DNA from: Cenococcum geophilum 1.58
Lineage: Eukaryota > Ascomycota > Dothideomycetes > Gloniales > Gloniaceae
DNA: 64,000 nt
Reading direction: 5' to 3'
NCBI GenBank assembly: GCA_001692895.1
Contig: KV748226.1
Location: forward strand, 994,329 to 1,058,328
Positions 1-10,348 of this stretch are shown one piece after another; within the stretch, counting starts at the first letter, position 1, and each line of letters begins with the position of its first letter. Position numbers and translations under genes: made by a program. The notes beneath the pieces are model-generated. The model saw only the letters and a list, made by a program, of their open reading frames with translations, was not told the DNA's origin and made no database searches.

Positions 1-714
1 GCCACGTATAGCAAGTTGCCGTTATATAAGGCAAGTTACCGTCACGTGTTACCGCGGCACTAGCGTGGTAAGGAACCTTAAGTTCCTTACCCTTCTTCGT
101 ATTAAAGAGATAACATCTATTTACAACACCGTATAGTATATATTATTGTGATATATATATTCTGCACGTTGTTAAAGCATACTAATAACAACCTATCTAA
201 GTTATAGATCTCTTCTCTATAGTGTTTTTATCCATATTTAATATTAATGCGAAAAGTGTGAATATTTAATATATTAAGTATTAAATATTTTATATAAGTA
301 TAGAAGTATTTTACTATTTTATATAGTTATATAGGATATACTATAGATAGTAGTATAGGAAATAGGTAGGAAATAGTTATAGAATATATAGTAAAGGGGA
401 GAGAGGTAGGGAGAGAGGTAGGTAAAGGGGGGGAAGAGGCGAGGGGTAGAGTCTAAATGCCTATATATATTTGTTATCTTATAAATCAGACGCTCCGCAG
501 AAGATTTATTCTATAATATAGGATAACGCATAAACCCTCCACTAACTCCTACTAACTCCTAGACTAATTAGAATAGCGCACTAATTATAGCCCCCTACGT
601 ATCCCTATTACCTAATAAAATCTTCTATAAAGTGTCTAAGAGCTTATAGGCGTTGCTTTAGTGCGAAATAAATGTTTTAAAAATCGAATTTTATGTATTT
701 CTATAAGCTATATC
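1..714. other. AT-rich RIP-like flank without genes
   Basis: This stretch is rich in TpA and has no open frame of note. The first 120 bases are less AT-rich and contain a short palindrome-like pair (AAGGAACCTTAAGTTCCTTA) around 70-90. It is probably a decayed repeat into which the LTR element at 715 inserted. No element family could be recognised. Confidence 0.5.
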
Positions 715-914
715 TGTCGGTATCACCCGGGGGGGTACTGTAATTGCAATATAAGGTAACAGGTTCTTAATTCATTCGTGTCTTTCCTTCGCAGAGGATC
801 GTAAGGATTGCAGTGCCTAAATAGGGGGGGGTTGATGAGTCACCATAAGGATGACTAATTAGGGACACACAACTACGCAACCTGTCCATACATTCCAATA
901 TATACATTCCAACA
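715..914 (-). repeat. 3' LTR of the gag-only retroelement
   Basis: On the plus strand it begins TGTCGGTATCACCC and ends CATTCCAACA. It is 198/200 identical to 3500-3699. The preceding five bases, ATATC, repeat after the other LTR. Being downstream of gag on the minus strand, it is the 3' LTR. Confidence 0.92.
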
Positions 915-1005
915 CTGGCGACATTTACAAAAAGGGAAAGAAGGTAAGAAAGTATAAAGGAGAAGTATATAGGTCAACAGGTACTTAGGGCAGGAATCGC
1001 GGATA

Positions 1006-1125
1006 TCTTAGGTATTGTAGGCGTTGCGGATATTGTTACGGATATTACGGATATTGTTACGGATATTGCGGATATTGCTGCGGATATTGCGGATATTGCG
1101 GATATCGTAAATATTACGGAAGGTG
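1006..1125. repeat. Short tandem repeat of GGATATTGC type
   Basis: About ten imperfect copies of a 9-12 base unit (GCGGATATT, with TTAC or GC spacers) lie between the gag frame and the 3' LTR. The same motif occurs at 53673-53716, also just inside the 3' LTR of the copia element. Confidence 0.8.
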
Positions 1126-1153
1126 TTGTAGGAGTATCTAAGTATCTATAGTC

Positions 1154-2425
1154 CTATCCGTCGTCGTCAAAATAATAGTTAAGGAAGTTAATATTAAGAG
1201 TAAGGTTTTCAGATTTCGTACCACTAGGTTCCGTACTACTAGGTTCCGTACTACCAGTAAGGCTATAGGCAAAGGCATTGTTGTTTATAGACATAACCAT
1301 ATTCTTAGCGGTTTTAATTAGTATTAGTCTATTTAAAGTCATAAAGTGTTCAATACCATAGTCGTCGTAGAAGAAATTACCGCTAGTGATAGTTGGAACT
1401 ATGTCCTTGTTAAAGTCATCGTTGATATCATTGTCCGCGAGGTACTGGTGGACATATCTCTTAAATCCTTCTCTTGCTTTGTTACGTTCTTCCTTAGTGT
1501 ACTTAGTTAACTAACAGTCTCCTTTCTTACACACGAAGCACGTCCTAGCATTATTACCGTAATAATTATTTAATAAACTTGGTCGGGATATCGGTCAGTA
1601 GTAGCGACGGTCAGTAAAGAACACGTCCGTAGGCTGTTCTGTAAGCTGTAAGAACACATTGGCAGGTTATCCTATAGTACCATTAATCTTCTTATAAGTG
1701 ACGATTAATAATTATAGGCTGTTTATGAGGCCAGTAAGTATAGTAGGCGGGTTCGAGCAAGCTACCTAGCAAGCAGCGACGTCTTAACAAGCGACGATGA
1801 GCTTATTATGTAGGAAATCGTCATTATGGAGGTTAGCGTTGAGACCATGCTGTAAATGACGGAGGTTGTTGAGCAGTAGCTGTAGGCAGTCCTCTGTAGA
1901 CTTGCCCTCGCTCTTTATCATTACTATCTTAAGAGTTATAGCGTTCCACTTTGTTAGAACTCCACGCTTGTATTCTAGTCCTTTAAAGTGGTTGCGTATA
2001 GCGTTACAGATGCTGTTAAAGGTGGTATAGGTTGCCTTATTCTTATAGTAGAAGTTAAGAGCAATACCATATAGCATTATCGGAAAGCCTTTAATCTTTG
2101 CCTCTTGCGGTATACCAACTCTATCACAAAGGTCGTTAAAAATCGTAAGCTTGCGGTCGAAGTTGTCATCCTCTTCGCTGTATTTGCTTTCCTCTATGTA
2201 CATCTTTACTAGGGTTACTAAGTCTCTGCCGTAATTAATGGTGGCTATAACTTTTGTAGAAGGAGCTGCGGCGTTTATAGGGGAAGCTGTAACGTTTGTA
2301 GAGAGAGCCGTGGCGTTTGTAGGGGGAGCTATAACGTTCGTTAGGGGAGCCGTGACGTTTATGGGTGAGGGGGGCTCGGCCGTAGGGAGGTCATTTAAGA
2401 CAGCTGGGGTTAGGGTAGGTGACAT
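1154..2425 (-). pseudogene. Gag-like protein of LTR retrotransposon, broken by stops
   Basis: The frame opens at 2425 and runs 213 codons. It has a Thr/Pro/Ala-rich N-terminus and a capsid-like region (motifs DNFDRKLTIFNDLCDR and LNNLRHLQHGLNANL) that I recognise from fungal LTR-retrotransposon gag proteins. A TAA at 1784-1786 ends it, but the same frame continues with only a few stops through a zinc-knuckle-like CFVCKKGDC followed by a stop where Trp is usual (about 1512-1540). It then continues to an acidic end (FDDDG) at 1154. Stops such as TAA and TAG are what C-to-T change of CAA, CAG or TGG would give. Gag would package the element RNA. The protein cannot now be made full length unless stops are read through. 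Confidence 0.75.
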
Positions 2426-3065
2426 TAAGGGGGTTGATAAACGTAATTTAAGACAGCGGTTAATAACGTACGAATTAAAGGGTCCTTTATTATTAATGTA
2501 TAGCTTAATTTCTTCATCTAACCATTCCGTAGGGTCATCCTCGTGGGCGACATTGTACAGTGCTTATGGTACTAACTTGCTCTTTTTGTTAAAGACCCAT
2601 ACTCCATTACGTTAGAGTAGTTGTTTAAGTTCCTTAATTGCGGACCTGTAAGCGTCCTTAAATGTCTATACCTCGAAATTATCAAAGTCCTCTTGGTATG
2701 ATTCCCATAAGCTTTTATCCTTAAAGTTACGCTTAGTATACTTATTAATTTTTAAAGTCAATGTAGTTGGTGATATCTTTTGCGGTAGTCTCATTAGTTA
2801 GGGTAATCCCGTTGCCCCAGTCCGGATGTTAAATTCCTATATCGGATATAATTAACTAGTGTAAATCGTGGTGTTTGTGGCTTACAAAGGCCGTAGGAAG
2901 GAAGGGGATACGCTGGCGTTTAGGGCGTGCTGTTGACGTAATTTTCAACGTGGCAGATCTGTAAGGTAGCAAACGGTGTCGGGATTATAGGTAGGTAGGT
3001 GCTACTAACGCTGCTAGGTTGCTATAGTGTACTAGCGCTTAGTAAAGAGGTCGTACTAGGTATTG

Positions 3066-3462
3066 ATTTGCGTGGTGGACGCGAACCGGATAAAGCCTTA
3101 GTAGGAGCCAGTTCTTTGAGTTCCCAGGGCCTTGGTAGGAAGGGTTCTCCTTATCAAGTGGTTAATTTGCGTAATAGACGCGAACCAAACAAAGCCTTGG
3201 TAGGAGTCGGTTCTTTAAGTTCCCAGGGCCTTGGTAGGAAGGGTTCTCCTTAGCAAACGCGACAAGATCGACGGGCCTTGGTAGGAGCGATCGCGTGTTG
3301 TCTCTCAAGTGGTTGTTTTGCGTGATGGACGCGAACCGAACGAAGCCTTGGTAGGAGTCGGTTCTTTAAGTTCCCAGGGCCTTGGTAGGAAGGGTTCTCC
3401 TTAGCAAACGCGACAAGATCGACGGGCCTTGGTAGGAGCGATCGCGTATCGTCTCTCTTCGT
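3066..3462. repeat. Leader tandem repeats of the gag-only element
   Basis: Three copies of a unit built around GACGCGAACC (about 3077, 3177 and 3329), CCTTGGTAGGAG and TTCCCAGGGCCTTGGTAGGA. Copies two and three also carry a roughly 52-base extension with CGACAAGATCGACGGG. Spacing is about 100 then 152 bases. They lie in the presumed 5' leader of the retroelement RNA, where dimerisation, packaging or translation signals often sit. That role is inference. The open frames across the repeats are probably by-products of the repeat. Confidence 0.8.
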
Positions 3463-3499
3463 AATAACACCTAGCTGATCTGTGATATCCACTGATCAG

Positions 3500-3699
3500 T
3501 GTCGGTATCACCCGGGGGGGTACTGCAATTGCAATATAAGGTAACAGGTTCTTAATTCATTCGTGTCTTTCCTTCGCAGAGGATCGTAAGGATCGCAGTG
3601 CCTAAATAGGGGGGGGTTGATGAGTCACCATAAGGATGACTAATTAGGGACACACAACTACGCAACCTGTCCATACATTCCAATATATACATTCCAACA
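3500..3699 (-). repeat. 5' LTR of the gag-only retroelement
   Basis: Partner of the repeat at 715-914, with two C/T differences (26 and 95 bases into the plus-strand repeat). On the minus strand it reads TGTTGGAATG...CCGACA. It is followed, toward lower coordinates, by CTGATCAGTGGATATCACAG, where a primer-binding site is expected. I could not assign a tRNA to it. Confidence 0.92.
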
Positions 3700-3704
3700 A
3701 TATC

Positions 3705-4990
3705 CTAATACAATAGTTATAATATATATGTTTAATATAATAGATTCTTTAGGTAATTATATCTTTATAAATATATACTATAACCCTATATCTATAATAC
3801 TAAGGGGTGAGATATATCGTCGTAAAACGTAAGTTAGATTCTTAACGGAATCTTCACTAAAACTTAACTAACTATCTATATCCAACTTTTTATATAATAG
3901 AGCTATAATATCGCCACAATATAGAGGCGATAGAGAAGATAAAGAGCTTTTACCTCGTAGTGTTTTAGAGATAATTAGACCTAGAGAAGTATATAAGTTT
4001 TAGCAGTAAGGTAAGATTGCAATAAAAATTAACCGACTACCTATATCTAACTTCTTGTAGAATAAAGCTACAATATCGCTGTAATATAGAGGCGATAGAG
4101 AAGAAAAAGAGCTTTTAGCTTATAGTATTTTAGAGACAATTAAACGTAGAGAAGTATATAAGGTATAGTAGTAAGGTAAGATTGCGACCGATAATAAAAT
4201 ACAACTAATAAAAATGCGACCAACGAAAATACAACCGACTGCCCATATTATAATATGGCTATAACGTGGTTATAATATAATAAATAGAGAATCTAAAGAG
4301 ATCTTACCTTATAGTATTTTTATAATAACTAGACGTTATAAAAGGGTTGAGATATAGTAGTAAAAAAGAAGAATTGTTACCTAATAAGAAACATTAAGTT
4401 CGTATACAAAGGGCGCCTATAAGCTCTTAGACCCTTAGGGAGAAATTCCTCTCAGTGTAATCTAATTGGTCTAGGAGTCTATAGGACTAGGGTAAGGTCC
4501 ATAAGCGTAGCGCTAGCCCTTAGCTACGTCGTGGCGCAATTTCTCTCCGGGGTCTAATTTATAAGATAACACGCTTGTGTACGGATCCTATTTTATTACG
4601 TACTTTAGTTTTATATAGAGGCTTGACCTAATATTCAATATTTAATAAAATATCAATATAAGTTGACGGTTCAATATCAATATTAACACAGTCTTATATT
4701 AATATTAAATATAGATAAAAAACACTGCTTCTCCGCGAGCGTAGACCCTTCTTTCCGATACTCGCTTCTTGAATAATAGGCCTGCAGGCCTTAATTCTTA
4801 ACTCGATTCTTTTCTAGTATTGGAAATGACTATGTGAAGACCTTCACGGAGACTCGCAGGATTTTTATTTTGTTCTTTTCTTGCCTCTTCTTGTACTCCC
4901 CGGCGAAGATTGATAAACTTCTCTATAAATAGTCTTGTTAATCCAGGTCGGATTTTGCCGATTACCCTGTTCCTGTTCCAGTTGCCTATT
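3705..4990. repeat. AT-rich region with diverged tandem repeats
   Basis: From about 3855 to 4370 there are three diverged copies of a unit near 165-200 bases. Landmarks are AACTATCTATATCCAACTT, GAGGCGATAGAGAAGA and AGTAGTAAGGTAAGATTGC. All are TpA-rich. From 4390 to 4560 a less AT-rich patch includes CGCCTATAAGCTCTTAGA, which is the reverse complement of a segment near 643-660. No genes are evident. It is probably a RIP-eroded repeat. Confidence 0.55.
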
Positions 4991-5799
4991 ACCCTATGAC
5001 TTACACTATTTCTGTTGCCTGTACCCCCCTTATTACCTATACCTTCCTAGTTTCTTTTCTTTATAGTTTAAATAGACAGAATCTTCCTCATCTTTTTCTG
5101 ATCTGCATTAGATCGACAGGTCTCACGCGAGAGAAGCGTGTATATCCAAACCCCGACGCGTCTATTCGCGACGTAAAGTCCACCCGTTTTCGCCCTAGCG
5201 CAGGGTATAGAGATACTGAAATTGTGGAAATTGTGGAAAACAACACCTGTTAGGGAAAGTTAGAACAAAGGCATTCAATATATTCACGAAACACAGCCCC
5301 CTAGCATGGACGCAAGATATCTAGAAGTTTCTCTATCTAGGGATGTCTTTTGAAATTAGCATTCGAGGTCAAGGTTTCAAAAGCAAACTTCGATATGGCC
5401 AGGCGGGCCATTTCCTTAGTAATATCCCAAGAAGACCTCATAAAACATCTGTATTCCATAATTACGTAGTACTCTTCAGTGGAGGATGAATGTATTAGGT
5501 CATAGGAGCGCAATATATAAATGGCCGCAAGTTTCAGTTCAGTTCAATCCAATGAGTTCTCGCTAAGCTCACATAATCAAGGTTCTAACGATTATATTCT
5601 ATGTTCCTCCATTAGTAGCCTTACAAGCCGCCGTAAACGATATGCATACGGGAATAATCTATTTATCGAATTAGGTGCGGGTAGTGAAGCTCAATCACAG
5701 TGGTATCCTAAAGGGGAGTCTGGAATGCTGCGCTCAAAGGCTTAAGATTTTGCGGTATCAAGCAAACTGCGCCTTTAAAAGACTTACATAATTAATGGG
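4991..5799. other. Unique-looking sequence without a convincing gene
   Basis: Base composition returns to about average. Two short open frames exist (4996-5253 and 5521-5745, plus strand, 85 and 74 codons) but neither has a recognisable motif, and codon patterns are not persuasive. The second follows an ATATAAATGG context. This stretch lies downstream of the O-methyltransferase pseudogene. Confidence 0.3.
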
Positions 5800-8700
5800 C
5801 TATTTCGCAATAGCCATCAAAAACCCATCGTAGCTCTTCTCACCAACCGTCTGAAGTACCACTCTATCTAATCTCTCATCCTTCCCCACCTCCTCTACAA
5901 CCAGTGTAGGCGAAAATTAAGCGATAAGCTTTGATAAAATTATCGTTATCTTATCATATCATTATATAATTATTGTCCTGATTTCGATAAATATTATATA
6001 ACTTAGGAAAATTTAGAACCTATACCCCTAATATATAAAAAAGGAATAAATTTAGCCACGTTCTTCTCTTAAAATCCCACTCCGGTGCTAGCTCTTTATA
6101 TACTCCGTCTTCTTAATATTCTGTAATCCAAGCTATATTCTATTCTATAATACCATACAACGCCCTCCTAAAAAAACTCTTTCTGGTTTGTTACTTATAG
6201 CTAGAATTAAAAGAATCTCTATTATAAAAGCTAAAAGCTATAGCTAGCGCTTCTAATATTGCTTCTAAGACCACCACTAAAGCGAAGTAATTTTAATATT
6301 ATATAGTACCTTATTGCAGTAATTATTATACTTATCCTAGCTCTTTAGTTAAATGGTTTTCTTATTAAACTCCCTTATAATTTAATTAAATATATTAAGA
6401 TCTATTAGCTCTTTTAGAGATTTCTTCTTATACAACGGAATAGTAAAAGAGGAGAGGGTTTTCTCTAAGTTTCGGTACGTCTCCTAAAGCTTTTTAACCT
6501 TTAGAAGTATAGTCCTTTGCTACTCTTTCTTCTACTATATTTAATATATGTTGTATAACAAGTAGGATAAAGAATAAGTATAGCAGCGTAAAGAGGCGAG
6601 TTGTCTATTCTTTAGTAGTATTTATTAAACTTAGCCTAAGTATATTAAATTTGGCTTATAAAATCTTTATTTAACTAGTTCTCGTCCTATTATACAGTAT
6701 TAGTTAAATTTAAAAAGGAGGAAAAGTAGATATATAAGAGCTATCTCTATATGCTTAATAAGGATATCTATAGTAAAGAGTACATAATTTAGCGTTGCTT
6801 TATCTCCTTATATTTCTAAAGTTGCGCAGTAAAACGGTTAAAGGAAAGCCTTTCCCACTCTTATAAAGAAAGATAGTCCTCTTTAAGCTTATTAAAGTTA
6901 GCCTTTATATACTTATTAATTTCTAACTCCTTCTTAAGTGTAATCTTTAGTATCTAAAACCAGCTATTTTATCTTATACGATTATTAAGCAGAATCCTTT
7001 ATCCTATATAAGCTTTAAAGTCCTTTATATAACCAGCTAAGGCGCGGGAGTATATAATAATATTATAAAGCTTTCTAAGTAAGCCTATTACTTAAAACAC
7101 CTCTTCCTTCTTCTTATTTCCCTAGCTTATCTCCCTTTCTTCTACTTTATCCCTTTTATATAACTTAATATTCTTAATATTAAAAATACCCTTAAAGAGA
7201 AAGGCCTATACGGCTAGATTAATAATATAACCCTAGAACCGGATTCGTTAATAGGTAGAATTCCACTTAATATTCTCTTTCTCCTAAAGGTATTTACTTA
7301 TTATATAATAGAGGGTATTATTTATCGTAAAGTTATTAGCAATGATAGCTCTAAGCTTTTAAAGAATCCTATACTCCTATAGCACTAAAAGGAGAGTAAT
7401 CTATTGCTCTTCTCTGCTATAAGTAGCTACCATATAAAGAGTAAGAAGAGCTTTTATCCGCTTCCCCTAGTTATTAATAAAGTGGGCGCAAATTACTAGA
7501 AGAAGATAGTTATTTAAAAAGGTCTAGATATTAATAAAGAGGTGAATATTTGTTAATACTAACTAAACTTATTTTTATATAACATCCTTTTATAACTAGA
7601 ATAACTAATTAATTATCTAGCTAACTTCTAAATAAGTTATTATAAGATATCCATCTAACGCTTAGTTAAGAGCCTAGCAGAAAACATAGAACTTTAGCTA
7701 CTTAATAGCCTAAAATAGAAGGTTTTATATAATAATTAAATTTATAAGAGCCTGGTCGATAACTTCCTTATTAAGGACTTTCTTAAGTATATAGGAATTA
7801 AAGTCGTCCGTCTTATTTTTAGCTGCTACTTACTTATAAAGTTCCTCTAACTTCTAACTTGTTAATACTTTTGTATGACTTTATATTATCTTAATAACAA
7901 TTCTATACTTTAACTTTAAGTAATTCTAAAGGTTAGTTGTTGATATTACACTATATATATAGTATTTATAGTAGATATATTTCCGTTTCTTTAAGTTAGA
8001 TATTAGCTCGCTTTTATCTAGTTTATAAGAGTGCTTATAAATTAGGGATCTTTTCTAACCTACCTCTTTTATGCTTAAAGTGTTAATTAAGTTAAGAGTA
8101 CTTATAAGAAGAGAGGAGTCTGCTTCTAAAGCCATAGTTTATACAATAATTTATAAGAAGTAGAGAATTTTTTAGTATCGGTCTAAGTGGGGGAATGCTA
8201 AGAAATTATTAAAATAAAAGCGATAATTATCAATAAGGAAAAATCACGATAATTTATCGATCTTATTAGATAAGATTTTATTTTCGCCTACTCTGTCTAC
8301 AACCTTCCTAGCTCCCAGGATCCTGGAATCCGTCGTGTTTAAATCAGCAAGCATTCCCTTACGCACCACCTTATCAACGATAATACACGCGCCTTGCACG
8401 CACATGCCAAGCGCATAATCAACATACGCCAAATTATTCTGTTTGTCAGTACCGATGAAGACGAGGCCAAACTTCCCGCGCGCGCCGCTCTGCACCTCCT
8501 TCACAAGATTCGGCAGCACATCCAGCCCGGCCCCCACGATCACCTCAACGCGCTCGGCCACGCCCGCCGCCACCAGATTTTCCCGCGCGATCGCCGCGTG
8601 CCGCTCGTCCATCTACCGTTGTGACGCGGATGTCTGGGCTCGCGGACGCCAGCCAATGCTCGGGTAGCCGCCCAGCGTCCCAACTCTAGCACGTTCTGTG

Positions 8701-8879
8701 TGCGCGGCAGCCGGCTTGCAGCATTAGGAGTTTGCCTTGAGATGGCGAGACGGCCATGTTGGGCAGGCCGTGCTTCTCGGAGTTGGCGAGGGCGGCGGGT
8801 GTAGATGGGGGAAGCTGTAGTAGTCGACGGCCGTCCAACGGGGATCGGCTTCGTAGGATTGGCCGCCTACGTAAGACAT
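5800..8879 (-). pseudogene. O-methyltransferase (class I SAM-dependent) pseudogene split by hAT
   Basis: Recognisable as a fungal O-methyltransferase of the caffeoyl-CoA/catechol type, which would methylate a phenolic substrate using SAM. The start ATG is at 8879 (opening MSYVGGQSYEADPRW). The coding sense then jumps frame at least four times: a region matching SPSQGKLLMLQA, then NVLELG, then a WLASASPDIRVTTV region, then MDERHAAIARENL. From 8612 one frame runs through the SAM-binding and Asp-containing core (VFIGTDKQNN) to GARKVVD at about 8296. There a 2394-bp hAT element intrudes. Coding sense resumes at 5901 in the proper frame (VVEEVGKDERLDRV) and ends ...YDGFLMAIAK with the stop at 5800-5802. 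The 8-bp duplication accounts exactly for the repeated VV codons. The small indels show the gene was, or became, dead independently of the insertion. Confidence 0.88.
5902..8295 (-). mobile_element. hAT DNA transposon 1, RIP-degraded
   Basis: Ends are CAGTGTAGGCGAAAAT (left) and, reverse-complemented, CAGAGTAGGCGAAAAT (right). The 8-bp target duplication is TCTACAAC (5894-5901 and 8296-8303). CAG ends with 8-bp duplications are diagnostic of hAT. The interior (2394 bp in all) is TpA-saturated. On the minus strand around 7150-7550 broken segments read like a hAT transposase core (for example an AHFINN...GKR-like stretch and an INLAVQAFLF-like stretch). It is homologous to the interior of the element at 38565-41104 although the ends differ. 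No functional transposase remains. Confidence 0.93.
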
Positions 8880-10348
8880 TGTGAGAAATGGAACTGTCCT
8901 AGTTAAATAGAGAGTGAGTGGATGAGTGAGTTTGGGTTAGTTGTGAACAAGAGGCAGCTACAAGAGCGTTAGTTATAGATATAAATTTTTGCAATGATTT
9001 CAACTTGAGTAATTAGCAAGGTCTGATGTCGTTATATTGTAGTTTGACAAGGGATGTTCTTAAGAGAACGCGCGGAGTGCCGATTGTAGCCGGGAAGTCT
9101 AACCGAAGCCCTAGTTGTTACTTCTTTACCAACCCCAACCTCCTCTATCCCGATAATGCTGGCCAACAGAATCAATAGGATCAAGGCTCCGTGATTATAC
9201 GCGTACTTTTGATTCTGGTGTTCGTGCACGGTCCATCTTTCGTAAGACGCCACCAGCGGAAGGGATAATACCTCAGATTCGTATGCCATCAACCACATTA
9301 ACTAAATACAACTTATTATATACACCAGGGCAGTAGAACACACTTCTTAATTAAACCAACGCCCCTTCTAGACTTACACAGCTCCCACTGCCGTACTACT
9401 AAAGCACTACTGAACAGATCCTCGCTTACCGCCTTAAGAGTCCTAAGTAACCCTATTGGCGGCAGACGGCACTTGATTACCCTTGCAACGTTGAGGCACC
9501 CGTTTTCAAATATAATCAACCGTCAATTGCACCACCACCATGCCTCGAAAACGTGCCAGAATTGACGCAGATCTTGTCAAGAAGGATTAATATAACGTTC
9601 CTCCAACTCGGATTGCGAAAATACTCCCCCAAGCCGCCCAGGGGGGTCCCGTGTTCTGATTGGTCAGATTCTTAGGATGAAAACCGATGTTGCAAGGGAT
9701 AACAATACCAATGCTGGTATAAAGATTGGCAAATAATAAAGTACCCTGTATTTTTAGCGGGCACTCGATTTCCTACGGTTCCATGCATAGTGAGAGGGCA
9801 CATGTGCCTGGTCTCTGGCTGGGCAGTTCACATCCCAAGGCCGGTCCACGTCTGTATGATGAGATGATGACGTCGAGCCCGGCGTATTTTGCTTTGATGA
9901 ACGGCGACCGCTGAGTGGGCCTGTGTGCTATGTGCTCAAGCGTGGCGTGACGCTAAGGTACGTGGCATTTACGATCATTTTACATGGGGAAGAGCTAATA
10001 GTATTAAGATTACATGGGCTCCGTTCACACACCCGAAAGCTTAACCAATAGACGAAGTATGGATTCCATTCAGAGTGGGCGCCATCACCAGAATGGCGAC
10101 AGTAGTTTGCGATCGTCAACCAATAAGTCTCAGCAAGCGTAAAGAACACAATTACGTACAGACATCTGGACTGTAAAAAGCACTTTCGTAAATTGGCCAA
10201 GGAAAGAGAGCGGTACAGGCATCCGAGACGGTTGAAGAGCACGGTCGTGTGAGCGCAATATCTGAAATTATACTTTGGTTCCTTAAAATCTCATCGGAAC
10301 TCTCTCAGAAATTCGATTCTACTCCTGAATTCGGAAATCCAGCTCAAC
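8880..10348. other. Intergenic region with weak ORFs only
   Basis: It carries the upstream sides of the O-methyltransferase pseudogene and the dynamin gene. A minus-strand frame at 9032-9298 (88 codons) has one hydrophobic stretch (GALILLILLASIIG) and could be a remnant of a membrane protein. It has no family signature that I recognise. Frames at 9726-9914 (+) and 9928-10242 (-) look like chance. Confidence 0.35.

Larger units (their letters stand above)
715..3699 (-). mobile_element. Complete gag-only (non-autonomous) LTR retrotransposon
   Basis: Two 200-bp direct repeats (715-914 and 3500-3699) bound the element. Both start TG and end CA, and both are flanked by the 5-bp target duplication ATATC (710-714 and 3700-3704). 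Seen: the only coding material is a gag-like frame on the minus strand (about 2425 to 1154). No protease, integrase, reverse transcriptase or RNase H fits into the 2585-bp interior. The LTRs differ at only two sites, both C/T, so the insertion is young or has escaped heavy RIP, unlike its surroundings. Inference: it depends on enzymes of another element for movement. In the minus-strand sense the 5' LTR is the right-hand copy, followed by a leader of about 1.07 kb with tandem repeats. Confidence 0.9.

Noticed and set aside
1006..1125. CRISPR-like array
   Set aside because: Units are contiguous and imperfect, with no unique spacers, in a eukaryotic retroelement.
2238..2615. Plus-strand frame with repeated Gly/Ala/Val phrases
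   Set aside because: Antisense shadow of the Thr/Pro/Ala-rich start of the gag frame.
8394..8667. Plus-strand Arg/Pro-rich frames
   Set aside because: Shadows of the O-methyltransferase pseudogene on the other strand.
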